From contig NZ_JBEFDG010000017.1 of the NCBI RefSeq assembly GCF_040137905.1, positions 21,042 through 85,041 of the forward strand: DNA of 64,000 nucleotides, written 5' to 3'. The first letter of the stretch is position 1. Each line of letters begins with the position of its first letter. The notes under the pieces are model-generated. The model did no database searches and was not told the DNA's origin. It saw only the letters and a list, made by a program, of their open reading frames with translations. Shown here piece after piece: positions 43,988 to 52,944 of the stretch. Origin of the DNA: Corticimicrobacter sp040137905. GTDB taxonomy: Bacteria > Pseudomonadota > Gammaproteobacteria > Burkholderiales > Burkholderiaceae_B. The translations under genes were made by a program, and so were the position numbers.

Positions 43988-44009
43988 GTTATATTTCTAC
44001 ATATATAAC
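43988..44009. promoter_or_regulatory. ModE-like molybdate operator
   Basis: A perfect 7-bp inverted repeat GTTATAT-N8-ATATAAC, 16 bp before the receptor start. In the longer form CGTTATAT-N8-ATATAACA it matches the E. coli ModE operator pattern CGTTATAT-N8-ACATAACG in half-sites and spacing. ModE represses Mo uptake genes when molybdate is plentiful. The position overlaps the expected promoter or leader, suiting repression. The match is read by eye against remembered consensus. Confidence 0.65.
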
Positions 44010-44075
44010 AATATTCACGACATGGGATCTACAGCAAACATGCATTCAGTTTGTCATTCCACAAAGACCACGTGA

Positions 44076-44107
44076 ACGTGCCCCAGGGGTCGAATCCTGG
44101 GGCACGT
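44076..44107. terminator. Hairpin after the nap-ccm operon
   Basis: ACGTGCCCCAGG pairs perfectly with CCTGGGGCACGT (12 bp) around the loop GGTCGAAT. It lies about 50 bp after the ccmI stop on the minus strand and 100 bp before the receptor gene. The T run is poor (only TCTTTG follows), but the stem is very stable, so it may end the long nap-ccm transcript. Confidence 0.55.
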
Positions 44108-44154
44108 CATGACCCACATTCAAGGCCTGCTGGCAGCACTCAGGCTCGGTTCTT

Positions 44155-44853
44155 TTATGGCTTCGCCAGTTGCAGCCGTACTTCCACCAGGGCCGCCTGC
44201 ACATCCGCAGCATTCGGATCATCCGGCCCGATCAGGACCAGCAGCCGTTCATAGGCATGTGCTGCGCCTGCATAGTTTTCCAGCACGAGATAGGATCTGG
44301 CCAGCATGGCCCATTCCGATGGCGTACCTACACCTTCATCAAGACGTCGGGCCAGGCCATCGACCATTTCTGCCAGTGCCTGCGCATTATTGACTTCTAC
44401 AGCGGGCTGATTGTTGACAGGCTCGACTGCGGTCTGGTTGCCCAGCACCAGATAGCCTGCCAATGGCATCACGACAAGCCAGACCATGACACCCCACGCC
44501 CAGCGCGGCTGGGGTGTCGCAGTCTGTTGCTGAATCTGTTGCTGCCCGTCTGACAGAGCCCGCAGCTCCAGTTCCGTCATCGCCTGATCAAATGCAGCAG
44601 CATCCAGCAAGCCAGCTGCATGTTCCCGCTGCAGGTCACGCCGCTGCTCACGCAGTACATCCAGCGCAGCCCCGGCCTGGATATCCAGGCTCTGGCCCAC
44701 AACCGCCGCAGCGCCTCCGGGCGCTTGCCCGAGCGGTGCCATGCCCGCTGACCGCACGCCACGCACCAGAGGCAACGCAATCCACCATGCCGTGGCGACT
44801 GTCATGCCTACCGCCAACAGGACGAACAGCAGCATCATATAAGACCCATCCAT
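44155..44853 (-). CDS. ccmI: CcmI, cytochrome c maturation protein
   Basis: CcmI holds apocytochrome c for heme ligation. The 232-residue product has two membrane helices (MMLLFVLLAVGMTVATAWWIALPL at the N-terminus and WGVMVWLVVMPLAGYLVLG at ~120-140), a coiled-coil-prone loop (LDVLREQRRDLQREHAAGLLD) and a short TPR part near the end. It is shorter than CcmI/CycH with a full C-terminal domain (~400), so only a few TPR helices remain. Last gene of the ccm operon. Confidence 0.88.
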   Translation of the reverse strand: MDGSYMMLLFVLLAVGMTVATAWWIALPLVRGVRSAGMAPLGQAPGGAAAVVGQSLDIQAGAALDVLREQRRDLQREHAAGLLDAAAFDQAMTELELRALSDGQQQIQQQTATPQPRWAWGVMVWLVVMPLAGYLVLGNQTAVEPVNNQPAVEVNNAQALAEMVDGLARRLDEGVGTPSEWAMLARSYLVLENYAGAAHAYERLLVLIGPDDPNAADVQAALVEVRLQLAKP

Positions 44854-44855
44854 GT

Positions 44856-45359
44856 TCAGCTCCGTTCAGGTGTGTCATCAAGCAATGCCTGTGCCTGCTG
44901 CCGCTGGGCCGGCGTCAGGACACTCCGGTCCTGGCGGGCCCGTCTGCGCAGCAACACGATCAGCCAGCTCGCCCCCGCCAGCAATAACAGGAACGGTCCG
45001 ATCCAGAGCAACAGCGTCGCCCCCTTCAAGGGCGGCCGATAAAGCACAAAATCGCCATAGCGTTCAACCATATAGTCGGCAATCTCGGTTTCGGTACGTC
45101 CCTGCTGCAACTGTTCGCGCACCTGCTCACGCAGATCCAGCGCCAGTGGGGCATTGGACTCGGCAATCGATTGGTTCTGGCATACCAGGCACCGCAGCGT
45201 ATAAGCAATCCTCTGTACCTGCGCCTCCAGGCTGGCGGCCTCGCGCGAAGCCTCTGCCCCGGTCTGAGCCATCGCCCCCGCACCGACCAGCATACACAGC
45301 AGCACAAAGACTGCGCATAGGCCATACCGTATGTGTGCCAACCCTCTTGTTTCTATCAT
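44856..45359 (-). CDS. ccmH: CcmH, cytochrome c maturation thioredoxin-like protein
   Basis: A 167-residue protein with a signal peptide (MLVGAGAMAQ end), the redox motif LRCLVCQNQSIAES (CVxC-type LRCxxC), YGDFVLYRPPLKGATLLLWIGPFLLLLAG membrane helix and a short cytoplasmic tail. It reduces the heme-binding cysteines of apocytochrome. It overlaps ccmG by 4 bp and lies 2 bp before ccmI. It is the short CcmL-type H, with CcmI as a separate protein. Confidence 0.93.
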   Translation of the reverse strand: MIETRGLAHIRYGLCAVFVLLCMLVGAGAMAQTGAEASREAASLEAQVQRIAYTLRCLVCQNQSIAESNAPLALDLREQVREQLQQGRTETEIADYMVERYGDFVLYRPPLKGATLLLWIGPFLLLLAGASWLIVLLRRRARQDRSVLTPAQRQQAQALLDDTPERS

Positions 45360-45955
45360 GGTGCCACTCCCAGTGCGCCCGCAGCACGCAACATGGGCAA
45401 CAACTCCTGCTCCAGCTTGCTGACCGTGATCGGCCCCAGATGGCGATAGCGTATCCTTCCCTCGCCATCAATCAGGAAGGTTTCCGGCACACCATAGACG
45501 CCCAGATCGATGGCCGTGCGCCCATCCACATCCATGGCTGTCAAAACATAGGGATCGCCCCGATTGTTCAGCCATATGGTTGCGCGCTCACGCGCCTGGG
45601 CCATCTCGGCATCGGCGGCCATGCCACTCACATTGATACCGGCTCCGCGCACTTCCTTGTAGCTCAGGCCCACGACCGGCAACATATCGCGCCGGGCAAT
45701 CTCCATCAGTGCCTCATGTTCCTCACGGCAGGCGACGCACCAGGAAGCCCATACATTGAGCAGCCAGACCTTGCCACGCATGTCCTGGGGCGAGAAGGTC
45801 TGCTCCGGCGCATCCAGCCGTTTCAGCGCAAAGGCAGGTACGGGTCGATCGATCAACGCTGACGGCAAGCTGCGCGGGTCCAATGTCAGGCCATAGGCCA
45901 GGAAACCAGCCAGCATCAGCAAAAGCACAGCAGGTACGACAAAGCGCAGTTTCAT
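45356..45955 (-). CDS. ccmG: CcmG/DsbE, thiol:disulfide oxidoreductase
   Basis: A membrane-anchored thioredoxin-like protein of 199 residues that keeps apocytochrome thiols reduced. It has the N-terminal anchor FVVPAVLLLMLAGFLAYGL, the catalytic motif NVWASWCVACREEH and the cis-Pro region VYGVPETFLIDGEGRI. The start MKLRFVV was chosen because it directly follows the ccmF stop; longer readings run inside ccmF. Confidence 0.94.
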   Translation of the reverse strand: MKLRFVVPAVLLLMLAGFLAYGLTLDPRSLPSALIDRPVPAFALKRLDAPEQTFSPQDMRGKVWLLNVWASWCVACREEHEALMEIARRDMLPVVGLSYKEVRGAGINVSGMAADAEMAQARERATIWLNNRGDPYVLTAMDVDGRTAIDLGVYGVPETFLIDGEGRIRYRHLGPITVSKLEQELLPMLRAAGALGVAP

Positions 45956-45956
45956 G

Positions 45957-47900
45957 TCATGCTCCCTTTTTCCTGCGCCGGTAGCGCCGGTCCAGCGCGG
46001 CCAGGACACCACCCAGCCCCATCAATGCGCAGCCAGCCCATATCCAGCTGATGAACGGCCGGTAATACAGGTGCACGATCCAGGCGTCCTGATCCAGCGG
46101 CTCACCCAGGGCGACATAGAAATCACGCCAGAAACCGATGTCCAGCGCAGCCTCTGTCATTGGCATCTGCTGCGCGATATACAACCGTTTTTCCGGCAAC
46201 AGCGTACCGACCGTTCGTCCTTCGTAAGACAGCGTGAAGGTTGCCCGCGCCGCATCATAATTCGACCTGCCGAAATCCTGGATACCTTCGAAACGCAATT
46301 CATGCCCGGCAAACGCCACGCTGTCTCCCGGCTGCATGCGCACATCACGGTTTTCATCCAGGCTGCCCACCAGAGTGACACCGATGATGAACACACCGAT
46401 ACCCAGGTGCGACAGCCACATTCCCCACCAGGCAGCAGGCACGGAAGTAAACCGTTCGCGCAGTGTCGCACGGCCCCTGGCACGCAACTGACTCATCAGC
46501 AGTTGCACGCTGGCCAGTACCACCCAGGCTGCAAGCCCCAGGCCCAGCCCGGCCCGCCAGCCAAGTTGCTGGTGCAGCAGGGCTGACAGCACCCCCACGA
46601 GGATGCTCATGGCAAATGCCGGAGCCACCCGTCGCAGCAAGATGGCAGGATCGTCATCCTTCCAGCGCAGGAACGTCCCCAGCATCATCAGGATCACCAC
46701 AGGCGTCATGAGCGGCACGAAGACGGCTTCGAAATAAGGCGGGCCGACCGAAATCTTGCCCAGTTTCAGCACATCCATGAACAGGGGATACAGCGTGCCC
46801 AACAGCACCGATGCCGTCACGACCGCCAGCAGCATGTTATTGCCCAGCAACGCCGCATCGCGCGACACCAGGCTGAAACGCCCACCCCCACCCAGCGTGG
46901 GCGCGCGCCAGGCATAGAGCAACAGGGAAGAACCGATCACTGCCACCAGAAAACTCAGAATGAACAGGCCACGGCTGGGATCCACCGCAAAGGCATGCAC
47001 GCTGGTCAGCACACCGGAGCGCACCAGGAACGCCCCCAGCAGAGACAATGAAAACGTACCGATCGCCAACAGCACGGTCCAACTGCGGAACGCACCGCGC
47101 TTTTCAGTCACGGCCAGGGAATGTATCAGCGCCGTGCCGAGCAACCAGGGCATCAGCGACGAATTCTCGACCGGATCCCAGAACCACCAGCCGCCCCAAC
47201 CCAATTCGTAATAGGCCCAGCCAGAACCTACTGCAATGCCCGCGGTCAGGAATACCCAGGCCGCTGTGGTCCAGGGACGCGACCAGCGCGCCCACGCTGC
47301 ATCCAGTCGCCCGGACAACAAGGCGGCAATGGCAAAGGCAAACGCCACTGAAAATCCGACATAGCCCATATACAGCAAGGGTGGATGGATGATCATGCCT
47401 GGATCCTGCAGCAAAGGATTCAGGTCACGTCCTTCGGCAGCAGCCGGCAACATGCGCACAAACGGATTCGATGTCAGCAGCATGAAGGCCAGAAATCCCG
47501 CTCCCACCCAGCCGAGCACGGCCATGACACGTGCCGAGAAATCATCCGGCAGGCTACGCGAATAGCGGGCGACGGCAACGGCCCACGCAGCCAGCGCCAG
47601 ATTCCACAACAACAATGACCCCTCATGGCTGCCCCAGACCGCCGTGATCCGATAGATCAATGGCGTCGCGGTATTGGAATGCAAGACGACATAGCGCACC
47701 GAGAAATCACTGATCACGAAAGCCCAGGTCAATGCAGCATAGGCGAGGGCAATGAACAGCAATTGGGCATGGGCTGCAGCACGCCCGACACGCATCAAGG
47801 CCAATCGACCTGACCTGGCACCCACCAGGGGAACGACAGCCTGTACCAATGCCAACGCAAAGGCCAGCAGCAGCGCATAGTGGCCAAGCTCCGGAATCAT
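45957..47900 (-). CDS. ccmF: CcmF, heme lyase subunit
   Basis: A 647-residue polytopic protein that ligates heme to apocytochrome c with CcmH and CcmI. It carries the family WWD-region WGGWWFWDPVENSSLMPWLLGTALIHSL (key run WWFWDPVENSSLMPWL), AVWGSHEGSLLLWNL and many membrane helices, with conserved His residues for heme. Coupled to ccmE by a 4-bp overlap and followed by ccmG one base after its stop. Confidence 0.96.
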   Translation of the reverse strand: MIPELGHYALLLAFALALVQAVVPLVGARSGRLALMRVGRAAAHAQLLFIALAYAALTWAFVISDFSVRYVVLHSNTATPLIYRITAVWGSHEGSLLLWNLALAAWAVAVARYSRSLPDDFSARVMAVLGWVGAGFLAFMLLTSNPFVRMLPAAAEGRDLNPLLQDPGMIIHPPLLYMGYVGFSVAFAFAIAALLSGRLDAAWARWSRPWTTAAWVFLTAGIAVGSGWAYYELGWGGWWFWDPVENSSLMPWLLGTALIHSLAVTEKRGAFRSWTVLLAIGTFSLSLLGAFLVRSGVLTSVHAFAVDPSRGLFILSFLVAVIGSSLLLYAWRAPTLGGGGRFSLVSRDAALLGNNMLLAVVTASVLLGTLYPLFMDVLKLGKISVGPPYFEAVFVPLMTPVVILMMLGTFLRWKDDDPAILLRRVAPAFAMSILVGVLSALLHQQLGWRAGLGLGLAAWVVLASVQLLMSQLRARGRATLRERFTSVPAAWWGMWLSHLGIGVFIIGVTLVGSLDENRDVRMQPGDSVAFAGHELRFEGIQDFGRSNYDAARATFTLSYEGRTVGTLLPEKRLYIAQQMPMTEAALDIGFWRDFYVALGEPLDQDAWIVHLYYRPFISWIWAGCALMGLGGVLAALDRRYRRRKKGA

Positions 47901-48346
47901 GGCTGCACCACCGTCAGCATGCTTTTCTGCGCCTGCTGCAAGGCATCCGCAGCTTCGGGCGGCATGTAGTTCTCATCGTGTTTGGCCAGCACCTGACTGG
48001 CATGGAACAGGCCTGCTTCATCCAGCCGCCCCTGCGCCACGACACCCTTGCCTTCCCGGAAAAGATCAGGCAACGAGCCCTGGTACACCACAGGAATCGA
48101 ACTGGCCGTATCGGTCACGGCAAACTTGACGCTCAACCCATCTGCCTGACGCTGCACGGATCCTTCCTCAACAATGCCGCCTATCCTCAACATCCGCTCC
48201 GGTGTGGCCTGACCCTGCAATATCTCGCTGGGAGAGTGAAAAAACACCAGATTGTCCTGAAAGGCCGACAGGACCAGCATGACCGCTGCCGTCAACAGCC
48301 CCAGTCCGCCCATGATCAGCGCAAGACGCTTGTGCCGTGTTTTCAT
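47897..48346 (-). CDS. ccmE: CcmE, periplasmic heme chaperone
   Basis: A 149-residue heme carrier with an N-terminal anchor (LALIMGGLGLLTAAVMLVLSAF) and an OB-like periplasmic domain: RIGGIVEEGSVQR, FAVTDTASSIPVVYQGSLPDLF and VLAKHDENYMPPE, whose His is the covalent heme site. The start MKTRHKR matches known CcmE. Overlaps ccmD and ccmF by 4 bp each. Confidence 0.95.
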   Translation of the reverse strand: MKTRHKRLALIMGGLGLLTAAVMLVLSAFQDNLVFFHSPSEILQGQATPERMLRIGGIVEEGSVQRQADGLSVKFAVTDTASSIPVVYQGSLPDLFREGKGVVAQGRLDEAGLFHASQVLAKHDENYMPPEAADALQQAQKSMLTVVQP

Positions 48347-48537
48347 GATGATGCTCCCTGTCTGGCAGCTGTCGCCCGCCGCCAGCGCAACAGTCTGTGC
48401 AGCGAGGCACGCGCCCCCGCACGCAACTGCAATACTTCGACCAACAGCAGCGCCGCACACACACCGTAGCTGCCCCATACAAACCAGGCATGACCGCCCA
48501 TTTTCCAGAACTCAGACCAGGATGACCAGACCATCAT
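48343..48537 (-). CDS. ccmD: CcmD, heme export small membrane protein
   Basis: A 64-residue protein with one membrane helix: FWKMGGHAWFVWGSYGVCAALLLVEVL, then basic residues. GGHxxFVWxSYG is the CcmD signature. It joins CcmABC to release holo-CcmE. Overlaps both neighbours by 4 bp. Confidence 0.92.
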   Translation of the reverse strand: MMVWSSWSEFWKMGGHAWFVWGSYGVCAALLLVEVLQLRAGARASLHRLLRWRRATAARQGASS

Positions 48538-49421
48538 CGACCTCCTTTCAGATCGCCGGCATGGTTTCCAACTACCGAGGCAGCGGCCAGGCGGCTATCC
48601 AGCATTTGTGTTACCCATCCAGCATGGCGCTCACGCACCAGCACAAGGCTGCGGGCCCGCCACAAGGTGACGGCAATCGTGTAGAACCAGGCAGCAAAAG
48701 TCAGCGCCAGCATGCCCAGCAACATGGTCGTCGCCATGCTGGGTGCTCGCGTCAGGCTGACGGATGCCCCCTGATGCAGGGTATTCCACCAACTCACCGA
48801 AAAATAGATGATCGGCACATTGACCGCCCCTACCAACGCAATCAAGGCACCCGTCCGGTCTGCACGGCGGGGATCATCGATGGCACGCGTCAGGGCGATA
48901 TGACCAAGGTAGAGGAACAACAACAGCAATTGTGAGGTCAGGCGTGCATCCCATACCCAGTAGGCACCCCAGGTCGGTCGCCCCCACAAGGCACCGGTCC
49001 ACAGGGCTATCACGCAGAACAGGGCACCTGTCGGGGCCAGCGCCTGGCTCATCACGAACGACAGCCGCGTATTGAATGCCAGGCCGATGACTGACCAGAA
49101 CGCCATGGCCAGATACACCAGCATCGACATCCAGGCGGCAGGAACATGGATGAAAATGATCCGGTAGACCTCACCCTGCTGTGCATCGGTCGGCGCGACC
49201 CAGAAGCCCAGCCACAGCCCCACCAGCGCCAGCAACATGGCAAGCACAGCGCTCCAGGGCGCAACCCGGCCAGCCAGGGAATAGAAATTTTGTGGCGCAG
49301 CAAAATGAAACAGCCGCACACGCCTGGCAGGGCTGTCAACCTGCAGGTCGCCCGGGCCTGTCTGGGTCATTCCCGACAGGGGTGCGGCTGGCAATGAAGA
49401 AATGGAGGCATTCGAATTCAT
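48534..49421 (-). CDS. ccmC: CcmC, heme handling protein
   Basis: A 295-residue six-helix protein that attaches heme to CcmE. It has WWD-domain landmarks GRPTWGAYWVWDARLTSQLLLLFLYLGHIAL (key run TWGAYWVWDARLTSQLLL) and MLVYLAMAFWSVIGLAFNT. About 55 residues precede the first helix, so the true start may be one of the inner ATGs (MTQTG); MNSNAS was kept because it begins one base after the ccmB stop. Confidence 0.94.
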   Translation of the reverse strand: MNSNASISSLPAAPLSGMTQTGPGDLQVDSPARRVRLFHFAAPQNFYSLAGRVAPWSAVLAMLLALVGLWLGFWVAPTDAQQGEVYRIIFIHVPAAWMSMLVYLAMAFWSVIGLAFNTRLSFVMSQALAPTGALFCVIALWTGALWGRPTWGAYWVWDARLTSQLLLLFLYLGHIALTRAIDDPRRADRTGALIALVGAVNVPIIYFSVSWWNTLHQGASVSLTRAPSMATTMLLGMLALTFAAWFYTIAVTLWRARSLVLVRERHAGWVTQMLDSRLAAASVVGNHAGDLKGGR

Positions 49422-49422
49422 G

Positions 49423-50094
49423 TCAGGACTCCATGGCAATGTTCAGAGAGGCAGAACAGGCCCAGGGTGCCAGTGCCAACGTGGCAGCACAGATCCCCCC
49501 AAGCAACAGCAGGTGCGCACGCGCACCCGTGCCGGACAGGTCCGCCTCGACCGCACCGGCACCGAAAATCAGCACAGGGATATACAGTGGCAGTACCAGC
49601 AACCCCAGCAACATACCGCCATTGCGCAGGCCCAGCGTCAGCGCGGCACCGATGGCACCCAGCATCGCCAGTACCGGTGTGCCCAGCAGCAACCCTGTCA
49701 CCAGCGCAGGCAATGCGCTGGCTGGCAACTGGAACCAGAGCGCCAGCAACGGCGTCGCCAGGATGACCGGCAGGCAGGCTCCCAGCCAGAATGCCAGCAG
49801 CTTGGCCAGGACCCACACCACAGCCGGCTCACCCGAGAGCACCAATTGCTCCAGGGTGCCATTGTCATGATCCTGGGCAAACAGCCGCGGCAATGACAGC
49901 AGCACCGACAGCAAGGCCGCCACCCAGATCACGCCAGGACCGATTGCGGCCAGGCGGGCCGGATCTGCCCCGATCCCCAGAGGAAACAGACTGGCCACCA
50001 CAACCAGGAAGCCCAGTGTCGTCACCGCATCCATACGATTGCGCCAGACCAGCAACAGATCTCGCTGCAAGACAGAGAGAAAAACCTGTCTCAT
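49423..50094 (-). CDS. ccmB: CcmB, heme export ABC permease
   Basis: A 223-residue membrane protein, usual length for CcmB. It begins MRQVFLSVLQRDLLLVWRNRMDAV and has SLPRLFAQDHDNGTLEQLVLSGEP, the highly conserved cytoplasmic segment of CcmB. Six hydrophobic segments follow. The start overlaps the ccmA stop by 4 bp. Confidence 0.94.
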   Translation of the reverse strand: MRQVFLSVLQRDLLLVWRNRMDAVTTLGFLVVVASLFPLGIGADPARLAAIGPGVIWVAALLSVLLSLPRLFAQDHDNGTLEQLVLSGEPAVVWVLAKLLAFWLGACLPVILATPLLALWFQLPASALPALVTGLLLGTPVLAMLGAIGAALTLGLRNGGMLLGLLVLPLYIPVLIFGAGAVEADLSGTGARAHLLLLGGICAATLALAPWACSASLNIAMES

Positions 50095-50717
50095 GCGTAG
50101 GCTCCCAGATCGACACAGGACACCGGCAAGCCGAATGGGACATCCTGGTGCGTGGTCAGCACTGTCGTACCGCCCCGAGCACAATGCGCCTGTATGGCTT
50201 GCACCACCCGCCCGACGGCCTCGACATCCAGCGCGACGAACGGTTCGTCCAGCAGCCACAGGGGACGCTGTGCCGACAGGAACAGCCGTGCCAGACTGGC
50301 GCGTCGCCGCTGCCCTTGAGACAGCATGCGCAACGGCATCTCCATCTCGCGCTCAAGGCCCACCTGCTCAAGCGCGGCATGCAGGTTGCGATCCGGCTGC
50401 GGCTCCCCTGCGCTGGCGCAGGCCCAGCGCAGGTTTTCGCAGGGACTGAGCAATTCATGGGTTGCAGCCGCATGGCCGAGATAGAACAGGCAGCGCCGAA
50501 AGCCATCCCGGTCAGCCTCGACCGGGCGACCCGCCCACTCTATGGAACCGCCTTCAGGTGCCGCCAACCCGGCCAGGATACGCAGCAGGCTGCTCTTGCC
50601 AATGCCGTTACCACCCGCCACGCGCAGAATCATGCCCGGCTTTGCCCACAACGCCAGTCCGCGAAACAGCAGACGATCGCCTTTCATGCAGCTCAGATCC
50701 TGGACACGCAGCACCAT
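50091..50717 (-). CDS. ccmA: CcmA, heme export ABC ATPase
   Basis: A 208-residue ATPase that powers release of holo-CcmE. Walker A GGNGIGKSS, signature LSQGQRRRASLARL and Walker B LWLLDEPFVALD are intact. It begins 14 bp after napC, which makes nap and ccm a single directon of fifteen genes. Confidence 0.94.
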   Translation of the reverse strand: MVLRVQDLSCMKGDRLLFRGLALWAKPGMILRVAGGNGIGKSSLLRILAGLAAPEGGSIEWAGRPVEADRDGFRRCLFYLGHAAATHELLSPCENLRWACASAGEPQPDRNLHAALEQVGLEREMEMPLRMLSQGQRRRASLARLFLSAQRPLWLLDEPFVALDVEAVGRVVQAIQAHCARGGTTVLTTHQDVPFGLPVSCVDLGAYA

Positions 50718-50731
50718 GATGCTCTCCTGGT

Positions 50732-51379
50732 TCAGTGAGGCGATGAATTCGCCGTATCGGGATGCAGGGTCGACGGGGCAACCGCATCGGATCGTTCCGC
50801 ACCGATGCCCTGATCAACCGGAGGCAGTCTGTGGGCAATTCCCTTGTGGCAATCGATACACGTCTTGCCTTCCTCCAGCAATCCTTGCTGGTGCATGGTG
50901 GAAGCACGCCTGTTCTGCTGTGAGAAGTCGAAGTGATCTGACTTGTGACAGCTACGGCATGTACTGGAATCGCTGCGCCGCATCCGGGCCCACTCGCGCT
51001 CCGCCATTTCACGCCGATGCTGGTTGAACTTTTCGGGCGTATCCACCTTGCCCAGAATCGTCTGCAACACATCGTTGTAGGCCTCGAGCTTGCGATACAT
51101 CTTGGGCCAGAACTCCTTGGGTACGTGGCAGTCCGAGCAGATCGCCCGTACGCCCGATGCACTCTGATAGTGGATGGTGTTCCGATATTCCAGATAGACG
51201 TTGTCGCCCATCTCGTGGCAGGAAATACAGAATTTTTCCGTATTGGTCGCTTCCAGACCCACCATGAAACCCACCAGTGCCAAGATGCCAAGCACAAAAC
51301 TGCCGCAGGCAATCGCCAGCATTTTCCGCCGCTCGTATGCCCAGGCTTTCAGTCTTACCAGTTTTCCATTCGTTTTCAT
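50732..51379 (-). CDS. napC: NapC, membrane tetraheme quinol dehydrogenase
   Basis: NapC passes electrons from menaquinol or ubiquinol to NapAB. The 215-residue protein has one N-terminal membrane anchor (MLAIACGSFVLGILALVGFMVGL) and four heme motifs CISCH, CSDCH, CRSCH and CIDCH. The start MKTNGK has been preferred over an ATG six codons earlier. The C-terminal tail beyond the last heme is polar. It lies 18 bp after napB. Confidence 0.96.
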   Translation of the reverse strand: MKTNGKLVRLKAWAYERRKMLAIACGSFVLGILALVGFMVGLEATNTEKFCISCHEMGDNVYLEYRNTIHYQSASGVRAICSDCHVPKEFWPKMYRKLEAYNDVLQTILGKVDTPEKFNQHRREMAEREWARMRRSDSSTCRSCHKSDHFDFSQQNRRASTMHQQGLLEEGKTCIDCHKGIAHRLPPVDQGIGAERSDAVAPSTLHPDTANSSPH

Positions 51380-51397
51380 GCTGAATTCCTTGAACAA

Positions 51398-51946
51398 TCA
51401 ATGTTGCCGTTCTGTACGCTGGTACGTGTTTTCAACCAGAGGACGAGCGTCTGTCTGAGGCACATGGCACTGGACGCAGAAATAGCGCCGGGGCGATATG
51501 TTCGCCAGCTCCTGGCCATCGCGCGTCTTGTAATGCGTCTGGCTCACCCGCGTGGCATTCATTTCCTTGTAGCGGGTGTCGGAATGGCAATCCATGCAGC
51601 GGTTGAAGTTCAGGGATATTTCATATCCATCAATCTTGTGAGGAATGACAGGTGGCTGCTGTTCGTAATTGCGTTCGATCAACTCGCTGTCCTGCGTCGA
51701 ACGAAAGGTGCCGGCAGGCAAGGTATCCGGCTCTGCGACATCAATGCCGCGCAGCCCCTTGAGATCATCCTGCGCCTGGGCATTCGTCAACAACCCTCCT
51801 GCAGACAGGGCCGCCATCACGAACAGTGACAGTCCATAGGATCGATAGCGGCCCAGACCGGACGGTTTGCGGGTTTTCATCGCCACGTGCAGGTCATTCG
51901 GCTTGTCCGGCTTGGAAAAATTGGAAGGCGATATGCGGTTTTTCAT
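51398..51946 (-). CDS. napB: NapB, periplasmic diheme cytochrome subunit of nitrate reductase
   Basis: The 182-residue product carries two heme motifs, CMDCH and CVQCH, and the NapB blocks YEQQPPVIPHKIDGYEISLNFNRC and SPRRYFCVQCHVPQ. The signal peptide (YGLSLFVMAALSAGGLLTNAQAQ) starts unusually far in, so translation may begin at the internal ATG at 51880; the chosen ATG overlaps the napH stop (ATGA). It accepts electrons from NapC and passes them to NapA. Confidence 0.93.
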   Translation of the reverse strand: MKNRISPSNFSKPDKPNDLHVAMKTRKPSGLGRYRSYGLSLFVMAALSAGGLLTNAQAQDDLKGLRGIDVAEPDTLPAGTFRSTQDSELIERNYEQQPPVIPHKIDGYEISLNFNRCMDCHSDTRYKEMNATRVSQTHYKTRDGQELANISPRRYFCVQCHVPQTDARPLVENTYQRTERQH

Positions 51947-52944
51947 CAGTGTTGCTCCGGGGATTCCCGCCCTGCGGGAGAAGTGCGCCTGGCACTCCTT
52001 TCCTGTCGGACGGGCAGTAATGGGATATCGCGATCGAATCGGCTGGCCAGTTGGAAGACATCCTTGCCACACACATCAATGCATCGTCCACAGGTCGTAC
52101 AGTCACCATCGAGAATCAAGGCATGCTCCTGTCCGGCCCCCTTCAGGGCGGGGCGGATGACCTGCATTTCAGGGCACACCGCAAAACAGTCCATGCAGTC
52201 ATCACAATCCTGGCGTCTGGCGGCCTTGATGCGCAGCACGGCGACCCGGCCCAGCAGGCCATAAAAGGCTCCTTGCGGGCAGAGATGGCCACACCAGCCA
52301 TGATGGGCAATCAAGAGGTCATACAAAAACACGCCCAGCACGATGCCCCAGGACAAGCCAAAACCGAAAATCAGGCCACGATGCAGGATCGACACGGGAT
52401 TGACCCACTCCCATGCCAGGCTACCGGTCAGAAAAGCGGTCAACAGAATGAACAGGAGCAGCCAGTAGCGCGTCGAGGCCTCAGGTGCCTTGTTGCCTTT
52501 GATGCCCAGCCGGCGACGCAGCCACGCAGCCGCATCCGTGACCATATTCATGGGGCAGACCCACGAACAGTAGAGCCGCCCCCCCAGCAAGAGATAGAAC
52601 GCCAGCATGATGCCTGCGCCGATAAGCACTTCACGGTAGGGCAGATAGCCCGTGGACAGCGATTGCAGGGCTACGAATGGATCCGCCAGAGGAACCGTAT
52701 CCAGCACCAGACTGGCACTGAGGTTGCCCCTCAATACCCACAGTCCGAACCACGGTCCAATCAGGAACAGCAAGAGTATGCCGAGCTGACTGATTCTCCG
52801 AAGCAGCAACCATTTGTGCGCACGCAGCCAGCCCTTGACGGCAATGGCCTCTGCACCAGGTCGTTTACCCGCACGCAGCCCAACGGGCTGGCTGGTCGGC
52901 CGGCTTGATCCGGAAGAAGGAGATACCGCGCCAGGCTCGCTCAT
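51946..52944 (-). CDS. napH: NapH, quinol dehydrogenase membrane component
   Basis: A 332-residue membrane iron-sulfur protein, with four helices, the paired motifs CSWVCPMN and CGHLCPQG, and two [4Fe-4S] clusters CDDCMDCFAVCPE and CTTCGRCIDVCG. NapGH forms an energy-conserving or redox-balancing quinol route to NapAB. Start overlaps the napG stop (ATGA). Confidence 0.94.
   Translation of the reverse strand: MSEPGAVSPSSGSSRPTSQPVGLRAGKRPGAEAIAVKGWLRAHKWLLLRRISQLGILLLFLIGPWFGLWVLRGNLSASLVLDTVPLADPFVALQSLSTGYLPYREVLIGAGIMLAFYLLLGGRLYCSWVCPMNMVTDAAAWLRRRLGIKGNKAPEASTRYWLLLFILLTAFLTGSLAWEWVNPVSILHRGLIFGFGLSWGIVLGVFLYDLLIAHHGWCGHLCPQGAFYGLLGRVAVLRIKAARRQDCDDCMDCFAVCPEMQVIRPALKGAGQEHALILDGDCTTCGRCIDVCGKDVFQLASRFDRDIPLLPVRQERSARRTSPAGRESPEQH

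Noticed and set aside
44076..44107. Possible tRNA T-arm fragment (GGTCGAATCC inside the hairpin)
   Set aside because: The flanks form a simple 12-bp hairpin and no acceptor, D or anticodon arm is present.
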